Source: Anaerolineae bacterium
Lineage (GTDB): Bacteria; Chloroflexota; Anaerolineae; DUEN01
Direction of reading: 5' to 3'
Assembly: GCA_021159845.1 (NCBI GenBank)
Contig: JAGHDS010000247.1
Location: 1-19,840 of the forward strand
DNA: 19,840 bases
The notes under the pieces were generated by a model that worked only from the letters and a program-made list of their open reading frames with translations, was not told where the DNA came from and searched no databases. The number at the start of each line of letters is the position of its first letter. The first letter of the stretch is position 1. Positions 14,589 to 19,840 of this stretch are shown here, one piece after another. The position numbers and the translations under genes were made by a program.

Positions 14589-15593
14589 ATGCTACGCATA
14601 GGTATCGTTGGCATGGGTATCCGGGGCATGATGTATGCCCGCGCCGTGAATCAGTCCGGCGTAGCGAGCGTCGCGGCTGTGTGCGACGTCAGCGAACGCG
14701 TCCGTGAATCGGCTAAAGTGCTGGGTGTGCCCGTATATGCCAGCCATCGGGAGATGTATGAGCAGACGATGCTGGATGCCGTGATCATCGCCACACCCGA
14801 CTTCGCCCACCGGGAGCCCGCGGTGGACGCGGCCCGCCACAGCTTTCATGTCATGATCGAGAAGCCGCTGGCGACGACGTTGGAAGATGCCGCCGCCATC
14901 CGAGACGCCGTCCGGGAGGCTGGCGTGTATGGTATGGTGGCCTTCGAGAATCGTTGGAACCCGGCCTTCGTCGCCGCTCAGGACGCCGTGCGTCAAGGGG
15001 AATTGGGCGCTATCCAGTGGATCAACGCCCGGCTGAACGATACAATCTGGGTGCCTACCGAAATGCTCAGTTGGGCGGCCCGGTCGAGTCCCGGGTGGTT
15101 CCTCCTGCCACACCTCGCGGATCTGGCCGTCTGGCTTTCGGGGGCACAGCCGCGTCGCGTGTACGCCACGGGGATACGAGGGCAACTGACCACCAGAGGC
15201 ATAGATACCTGGGACGCGCTACATATCATCGTGGAGTTCGAGCCGACCATGACCGCTGTGTTCGAGACGGCGTGGACGTTGCCGGAGTCAATGCCTAACG
15301 TCTTTGATCTTAAGTTTGAGCTCGTGGGAGATAAGGGTGCCCAATTCATCAATACGCAGGATCAGATGGTGCACCAAGCAGGTGAGCGCTGGATCTATCC
15401 CGGTACACTGGTGCGCGAGATCGGCGGGCGCCTGGAGGGATTCCCCATCTGGATGACAGGGGAGTGGCTGCGCGGGTTGGCCGCCGGACAGCCCGTGGGG
15501 CCGAGTATAGAGCAAGGATACCAGATCACCCAACTATGTTGGGCTGCCCATCAATCCGCTGAGACAAGGCAGCCTGTAAATCTGGACACATAG
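14589..15593 (+). CDS. Gfo/Idh/MocA-family NAD(P)-dependent sugar oxidoreductase
   Basis: This 334-aa cytoplasmic enzyme has an N-terminal Rossmann fold with GMGIRG (8-13). The family Glu-Lys-Pro motif lies in MIEKPLATT (89-97), with catalytic-type Lys92. LPHLADLAVW (173-182) contains His175 and Asp178 in the usual HxxD position. ATG 14589 is preferred to the adjoining GTG 14586 because GGGAGG at 14577-14582 is then 6 bases away. The gene lies 40 bases after radC, and its stop overlaps the ribosome site of the GH4 gene (TAGGAGG at 15591), so the two are co-expressed. Relatives oxidise or reduce sugars, inositols and glycosides. With GH4 and a sugar kinase downstream, a role in breaking down a modified or amino sugar is likely; the substrate cannot be read. 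Confidence 0.9.
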   Translation: MLRIGIVGMGIRGMMYARAVNQSGVASVAAVCDVSERVRESAKVLGVPVYASHREMYEQTMLDAVIIATPDFAHREPAVDAARHSFHVMIEKPLATTLEDAAAIRDAVREAGVYGMVAFENRWNPAFVAAQDAVRQGELGAIQWINARLNDTIWVPTEMLSWAARSSPGWFLLPHLADLAVWLSGAQPRRVYATGIRGQLTTRGIDTWDALHIIVEFEPTMTAVFETAWTLPESMPNVFDLKFELVGDKGAQFINTQDQMVHQAGERWIYPGTLVREIGGRLEGFPIWMTGEWLRGLAAGQPVGPSIEQGYQITQLCWAAHQSAETRQPVNLDT

Positions 15594-15602
15594 GAGGCAC
15601 TC

Positions 15603-16898
15603 ATGAATCGGGAGTTGAAGATCGCTGTTATCGGAGCGGGAAGCTCATATACGCCAGAGTTGGTCGAGGGATTAGCGCGAGCACAAGGGGAGCTCAATCT
15701 CGCTCACATCGTCATGATGGATATCGACGAGCGTCGGCTGGGTATTGTGGGTGGGCTGGCGCGGCGCATGTTAGAAGCCGCTGGCGCGGAAGTCGAGCTG
15801 GAGCTGACCACGGATCGCCAGCGAGCCATCGAAGGGGCCCATTATATCGTCAATCAGATTCGCGTGGGCCAGATGGCGGCGCGAGTGCGAGATGAGAAGA
15901 TACCGCTGAAGTTCGGTGTGATCGGCCAGGAGACGACGGGGCCGGGGGGGTTCGCCAAGGCGCTGCGTACGATCCCGGTTGTGTTGGACATCGCCCGAGA
16001 TATCCAGCAACTGGCGGCCCCGGGGGCGTTTCTGATCAACTTCACCAATCCATCCGGGCTGATCACCGAGGCGCTGCTTCGCTACAGCGACATCAACGTG
16101 ATTGGGTTGTGCAATCTGCCCATCGGCATCGAGATGGAGCTGGCGAAGCGGTTCGGTGTGGACCGACATCGCATCACCATCGACAACGTGGGCCTCAACC
16201 ACCTCAACTGGCTGCGGGGCGTGTGGATCGACGGCCAGGATGTCTGGGACCGCGTGTTCCAGGAGGCTCTGAAAGAGGCACGCGAGCGAGAACAGGAGGA
16301 CGAGACCGGGTTCTCAGCCGAACTGCTGGAGACCTTGCAATGCATCCCGTGCGGATACCTGCGCTATTACTATAACCATGATAAGATGCTGGCACATCAG
16401 CTTAAGGCAGAGAAAACGCGCGGCGAGGAAGTCATCGAGATCGAGCGCCAGTTGATGGAGATGTACCAGAATCCCAACTTGAAGGAGAAGCCGAAGCTGT
16501 TGGAGAAACGCGGCGGGGCCCATTACTCCACGGTGGCGGTTTCCCTGATGACGGCTATCGAGAACAATAAGAATGAGATACACGTGGTCAACACGCTAAA
16601 CCGCGGGGCGATCCCGAACCTTCCGCCCGATGTGGTCGTAGAGGTCCCAAGCGTCGTCGGGGCGAATGGCGCCCGGCCGCTGGTGACCGATCCGCTGCCC
16701 CCCCAGATCGCCGGGCTGACTCAACAGGTCAAGGCATACGAGGTACTGACGGCGAAAGCTGGGGCGGAAGGTGACCGCCGGGCGGCGTTACAGGCCCTGC
16801 TGACGCATCCGTTGGTCCCGTCGTTCTCCGTAGCGAAAGGACTCCTGGACGCGATCCTGGAGGCGAACCGAGATTTCTTACCGCAGTTCTTCGACTGA
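15603..16898 (+). CDS. GH4 family 6-phospho-beta-glucosidase-type hydrolase
   Basis: This 431-aa enzyme belongs to glycoside hydrolase family 4, which uses NAD+ and a divalent metal to oxidise C3 of the sugar and eliminate the aglycone. The dinucleotide motif AVIGAGSSYTPEL (8-20), GPGGFAKALR (113-122) and NPSG (149-152) are present. So are the metal ligands Cys170 in GLCNLPIG and His200 in GLNHLNW. CNLPIG is the pattern of the 6-phospho-beta-glucosidase subgroup (CelF/LicH/ChbF) rather than the alpha-galactosidase subgroup. AGGAGG at 15592-15597 overlaps the preceding stop, with 5 bases to the ATG. No PTS genes are seen, so the phospho-substrate may come from the kinase at 16997. A stem-loop follows at 16911-16950. 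Confidence 0.92.
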   Translation: MNRELKIAVIGAGSSYTPELVEGLARAQGELNLAHIVMMDIDERRLGIVGGLARRMLEAAGAEVELELTTDRQRAIEGAHYIVNQIRVGQMAARVRDEKIPLKFGVIGQETTGPGGFAKALRTIPVVLDIARDIQQLAAPGAFLINFTNPSGLITEALLRYSDINVIGLCNLPIGIEMELAKRFGVDRHRITIDNVGLNHLNWLRGVWIDGQDVWDRVFQEALKEAREREQEDETGFSAELLETLQCIPCGYLRYYYNHDKMLAHQLKAEKTRGEEVIEIERQLMEMYQNPNLKEKPKLLEKRGGAHYSTVAVSLMTAIENNKNEIHVVNTLNRGAIPNLPPDVVVEVPSVVGANGARPLVTDPLPPQIAGLTQQVKAYEVLTAKAGAEGDRRAALQALLTHPLVPSFSVAKGLLDAILEANRDFLPQFFD

Positions 16899-16910
16899 GC
16901 AGGATGCCTG

Positions 16911-16950
16911 GCTCCACGGGAGGGGGATCTATCATCCCCTCCCGTGGAGC
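16911..16950. terminator. 15-bp perfect stem-loop between the GH4 and kinase genes
   Basis: GCTCCACGGGAGGGG (16911-16925) and its exact complement at 16936-16950 enclose a 10-base loop (GATCTATCAT). It begins 12 bases after the GH4 stop and ends 46 bases before the kinase ATG. No U-run follows (ACCATCGG), so it is more likely an mRNA 3'-end stabiliser or partial, factor-dependent terminator within the operon than a classic intrinsic terminator. Its sequence is unrelated to the stem at 4343-4380. Confidence 0.55.
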
Positions 16951-16996
16951 ACCATCGGATATAGGCCATCGGCATATCCTGAGATGGGGGCACGAC

Positions 16997-17983
16997 ATGC
17001 GTTATTTCCTCGGTATGGACGCGGGCGCGTCGAAGACGTTTTGTGTGGTAGCGGATGAGAGCGGGCGCATTCTGGGGTTCGGGCGCGGCGGACCAGGGAA
17101 CCATCAGGGGCCCGGGTTGGAGGCCGTCGTCGCCGAGTATCGCCGGGCGGGTGAGGAAGCGTTGACGCAGGCGGGGCTGAGCGGGGAGCGGATCGACTAC
17201 GGGGCGTTCTGCCTGGCAGGCGCGGATCTCCCTCAAGACTACGCCATGTTGACCCCGGCGGTCCGGTCGTTGGGATTGGCGCGCGAGATCGTGATCAAAA
17301 ACGATACGATGGCCGCTCTGCGATCCGGCTTGAGCCGGCCGTGGGGGGTCACCGTGATCTGCGGGTCCGGCACGAACGCGGCCGGACGTGGCCCGGATGG
17401 GACGGAGATCGTGTTTCCTGGCCTGGGATGGATGTCTGGCGACTGGGGAGGAGGCGGTGACCTGGCGCGGGAGGCGATCCGACGCATCATGCGCGCATGG
17501 GACGGGCGGGGCCCTCAGACGATGTTGACGCAGATGTTCCTGGACGCGCTGGGGATGCCCGACATGGAGGCCTTGCTGCACGCCCTGTATGAAGAGAAAA
17601 TCCCCCGTATCAGCGTCTATCGGTTGCCCCCGCTGATCTTTGAAGCCGCTTATCGGGGAGATGCGGTGGCCCAGGAACTGATCGTGATGCAAGGGGAAGA
17701 GGTGGGAATCACCGCAGGCACGATTATCCGTCGCCTGGGGCTTGAGGAGACGGACGTGGAAGTGGTGCTGGGCGGGAGCATCTTCAAGGGCAAAGGGCCC
17801 CTCCTGTTCGACGTGATCAAGGCTACGGTGCACCGCACGGCTCCACGGGCTCAGGTCGTCGTCCCCGAGTTCGAGCCGGTGATCGGCGCCTGGCTTATCG
17901 CCTTAGAGACGGGCGGGGGAGAGGCCACACCCGCTGTGTACGCGCGACTGCGCGCCACGATGCCGCCCGCCCTGCGTCGTTAG
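16997..17983 (+). CDS. BadF/BadG-family sugar kinase (N-acetylglucosamine kinase-like)
   Basis: This 328-aa ASKHA-fold ATPase shows phosphate-1 motif DAGASKT (8-14), GGPGNHQGPG (31-40) as in GlcNAc kinases, a catalytic-type Asp103 in KNDTMAAL and phosphate-2 motif CGSGTNAAGR (122-131). FPGLGWMSGDWGGGGDLAREAIR (140-162) is also family-like. The ATG at 16997 (MRYFLGMDAG) follows a G-rich site, GGGGG at 16986-16990. A longer open frame to 16904 would translate the stem-loop and is rejected. The likely reaction is ATP-dependent phosphorylation of an amino sugar or a disaccharide at O6, supplying GlcNAc-6-P or the phospho-disaccharide cleaved by the GH4 enzyme; the choice between these is inference. 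It converges with the GH109-like gene 41 bases away. Confidence 0.9.
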   Translation: MRYFLGMDAGASKTFCVVADESGRILGFGRGGPGNHQGPGLEAVVAEYRRAGEEALTQAGLSGERIDYGAFCLAGADLPQDYAMLTPAVRSLGLAREIVIKNDTMAALRSGLSRPWGVTVICGSGTNAAGRGPDGTEIVFPGLGWMSGDWGGGGDLAREAIRRIMRAWDGRGPQTMLTQMFLDALGMPDMEALLHALYEEKIPRISVYRLPPLIFEAAYRGDAVAQELIVMQGEEVGITAGTIIRRLGLEETDVEVVLGGSIFKGKGPLLFDVIKATVHRTAPRAQVVVPEFEPVIGAWLIALETGGGEATPAVYARLRATMPPALRR

Positions 17984-18024
17984 CGGTTAGCGGGCGGCTG
18001 AGCATGTGATGTGGCAAGATGGGG

Positions 18025-19239
18025 TCACCTTCGTTCGAACCTAGCGAGGAAGTCCGGCACCGGGACGGGAGCGCCCCCACGCCGTACAGACTCCTGGGAG
18101 AGGGGAATTACCGCGCTCCATGTCACGGCGTCGTACACGTCGATAGGGGGCGAAGTACCTTCCGTCACAGCCTTGATGAAGTCGATCAGGACGAGGAGAT
18201 CCCCGCCGCCGTGCCCCGCGCGAGTGGCCATCTCGCCCCACTGACGCCATGCTTCATCCTCGTACTGGTTGGCATAACGCCATAAGGGCTCCCATTCTGC
18301 CTCTCCCTTCTCCGGGGAAGGTGGACTGGCTCCCGGGCTCAGTCCCTCGATCCATACCAGCGGGTCTTCGCCCGCGTGGCGCGGGGATAGATAGGCGCCG
18401 CGCGAGCCTTGCAGGACATAGTGCGTCATGTTGTGTGGGCGTGGCGAGACCCAATCCACGCGCAGGACGATGATCGCGCCGCGCTCTGTGCGTATGACTG
18501 TCGTGGCCGAGTCCCCATGTAGGAAGTACCCCGGCTGGGCTGCAGGGTGATCGCGCCCGAGCACCTCCGCTGCGAACAGATGGGCGGACTCCTCGCGCGT
18601 GGTCCACGTCGCCAGGCTCTCCAGGCGGTCTGAGCGGTTGATCTCCAGCCATTGGGCCACCGGCCCCAGCGAGTGAGTCGGGTAGCTGTTCCCGTCATCC
18701 TCCCGACGGTAACGCCCGCGCCAGGTCAGCTCTCCCTGCGGCGTGAACAGCAGGTTCCGACAGTCATGGATGTAGGCTCCCTCCGCATAGATCAGATCGC
18801 CGAAGAGGCCCTGCCGTGCCATGTTCAGCACCATCCGATTGGTCCTCATGTAGCAGTAGTTCTCCGCCATCATGTACACGCGATCCGACTCCCTGACCGC
18901 CTCGATCAGCGCCCAGCCCTCGTCCAAGGAGAGAATAGCGGGTACCTCGCTGAGCGCATGCTTGCCCGCCTGGATGGCCTGGATCGCCTGGGCGGCGTGG
19001 AGTTCGGGCGGCGTGGCAATGAGGATGGCGTCGCAGTCGCCCCGCCGAAGCATGTCTTCGTACTGGATGAACGTCTGAATGCTGGGATCACGCTCACTCC
19101 AGCGGTTCAACACAGCGGGATCGAGATCACATACGGCTGTAAACCTCACCTGGTCGGCCAGGTGGACGGCGGCTTCGTAGTATGCCATCGCCCGCCGCCC
19201 GCCGACGGCGCCTATCTTGACCGGAGCAGAGTTGCTCAT
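18025..19239 (-). CDS. GH109-like NAD-dependent glycosidase (Gfo/Idh/MocA fold)
   Basis: This 404-aa protein starts at 19239 with GGGAGGTC directly upstream. It has a Rossmann domain (IGAVGGRRAM, 9-18) and SEVP (97-100) in place of the usual EKP. The GH109 block GNSYPTHSLGPVAQWLEINR (183-202) contains Tyr186 and His189, which match the active-site Tyr/His pair of the family. Near the end HGGGDLLVLIDF and DVYDAVTWSAVIPLS are also GH109-like. Characterised members are alpha-N-acetylgalactosaminidases using bound NAD+. Unlike many of those it has no Tat or Sec signal, so it would act in the cytoplasm on imported sugars. A proline-rich insert-like loop (302-312, SPGASPPSPEK) is unusual. The response-regulator gene ends 40 bases upstream on the same strand. 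Confidence 0.88.
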   Translation of the reverse strand: MSNSAPVKIGAVGGRRAMAYYEAAVHLADQVRFTAVCDLDPAVLNRWSERDPSIQTFIQYEDMLRRGDCDAILIATPPELHAAQAIQAIQAGKHALSEVPAILSLDEGWALIEAVRESDRVYMMAENYCYMRTNRMVLNMARQGLFGDLIYAEGAYIHDCRNLLFTPQGELTWRGRYRREDDGNSYPTHSLGPVAQWLEINRSDRLESLATWTTREESAHLFAAEVLGRDHPAAQPGYFLHGDSATTVIRTERGAIIVLRVDWVSPRPHNMTHYVLQGSRGAYLSPRHAGEDPLVWIEGLSPGASPPSPEKGEAEWEPLWRYANQYEDEAWRQWGEMATRAGHGGGDLLVLIDFIKAVTEGTSPPIDVYDAVTWSAVIPLSQESVRRGGAPVPVPDFLARFERR

Positions 19240-19279
19240 TTTGACCTCCCAACCCGGCTACGGATATCCCCGCGCGGCG

Positions 19280-19840
19280 CTATTCCTCCGCCCGTGCTTC
19301 CCTGGCGTCTTGCTCACGCCGGAAATCCACGAAACGATATCCAACACCCCGTTCCGTCAGGATATATCGCGGGTTGTTGGTATCCTCCTCGATCTTCTGG
19401 CGCAAGTAGGCGATATAGAGACGCAACAACTGAACATCGTCGCGATATTCGAAGCCCCATACCTTTTGCAACAAGACCTCGGCCGGCATGACCCAACCTG
19501 CGTTCTGTACCAGGTGATAGAGGAGACGCCATTCGGTGGGGCGTAAGCTGACGCGCCTGCCATCCACGATCACCTCACGACGAGCGAAGTCGATCTGCAG
19601 CCGATCGTCCACCTTGACGAGTCCATCTACATGCACCGACTTATCAGCCGCCCGCCGCAGTACGGCCTTGCATCGGTCGCTCAGCTCAATGGGGCTGAAG
19701 GGCTTGACCAGGTAATCGTCAGCACCGGCCGAGAAAGCCAGATGCTTATCGGCCTCTTCCCCTTTCACGGTCAACATAATGACCGGCACGTCGGAGATGC
19801 GTCGGATGGCCTCCAAAGCCTCGAAGCCATCCATCTCCGG
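19280..19840 (-). CDS. OmpR/PhoB-family response regulator, partial (N-terminus beyond window)
   Basis: 187 residues are visible, from PEMDGFEAL to the stop; the true start and the phospho-acceptor Asp lie beyond position 19840. The receiver part shows VIMLTVKGE with the switch Thr and YLVKPFSPIEL with the conserved Lys. The winged-helix output domain has LRPTEWRLLYHLVQNAGWV, LLQKVWGFEYRDD and ILTERGVGYRFV, which is the PhoB/KdpE pattern. No sensor kinase is in the window. The gene lies 40 bases upstream of the GH109-like gene on the same strand, so the two could share a transcript. The 5' end is cut by the window, not by mutation. Confidence 0.92.
   Translation of the reverse strand, partial: PEMDGFEALEAIRRISDVPVIMLTVKGEEADKHLAFSAGADDYLVKPFSPIELSDRCKAVLRRAADKSVHVDGLVKVDDRLQIDFARREVIVDGRRVSLRPTEWRLLYHLVQNAGWVMPAEVLLQKVWGFEYRDDVQLLRLYIAYLRQKIEEDTNNPRYILTERGVGYRFVDFRREQDAREARAEE

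Noticed and set aside
16904..16996. N-terminal extension of the sugar kinase
   Set aside because: It would translate the 15-bp stem-loop, and the family N-terminus (MRYFLGMDAG) starts at 16997.
16721..17833. 370-aa open frame on the minus strand
   Set aside because: Antisense to the GH4 end and the sugar kinase, which have clear motifs; the antisense product is His/Pro/Arg-rich without family features.

Overview
The window looks like a piece of a GC-rich, probably Chloroflexota (Anaerolineae-like) chromosome. This is inferred from the gene mix: F420 genes, a cyclic-di-AMP receptor, a GT39/83-type membrane glycosyltransferase with a C-terminal beta-domain, NAD-dependent glycosidases, and proteins made of many carboxypeptidase-regulatory-like repeats. 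It also rests on several recognisable TTGACA/TATAAT-type promoters and strong AGGAGG ribosome sites. No 16S rRNA or other taxonomic marker is present, so the assignment is tentative. No tRNA, rRNA, CRISPR array, transposase or phage gene was recognised.

Layout. (1) 1-4270: a 625-base non-coding leader holds one copy of a dispersed repeat, a near-consensus promoter and an 11+11 bp palindromic operator. It precedes a four-gene operon with overlapping ends: a TetR regulator, an ABC-2 permease, and two ABC ATPases that look like the two halves of YbhF. (2) 4271-6000: a second repeat copy carrying a 17-bp perfect stem, then a promoter and the F420 pair npdG-cofE. (3) 6073-6606: a cyclic-di-AMP receptor gene (DarA/PstA family) on the minus strand, divergent from the next operon, each with its own extended -10 promoter. 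(4) 6606-13190: a 1079-aa protein (clan-A glycosidase-like barrel plus repeats), a 437-aa partner sharing two of its modules, and a membrane glycosyltransferase. (5) 13208-14548: a small two-TM double-zinc-ribbon protein, divergent from radC. (6) 14589-17983: a sugar-catabolic set on the plus strand: Gfo/Idh/MocA oxidoreductase, GH4 6-phospho-glycosidase and a BadF/GlcNAc-kinase-type sugar kinase. (7) 18025-19840: convergent to it on the minus strand, a GH109-type NAD-dependent glycosidase preceded by the C-terminal part of an OmpR/PhoB response regulator that runs off the window.

How the genes work together (inference). The right third is a glycan/amino-sugar utilisation neighbourhood in which three enzyme families use NAD-dependent oxidation of the sugar ring. 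A kinase next to a GH4 enzyme suggests that disaccharides are phosphorylated inside the cell rather than by a PTS. The middle pair (6606-11175) is the most novel part: two proteins with no visible signal peptide share an L-PEE-GGR module, carboxypeptidase-regulatory-like repeats and a C-terminal domain resembling half a cell-wall-binding type 2 repeat. They look like a surface or scaffold system of unknown function. The left operon is a self-regulated drug or xenobiotic exporter.
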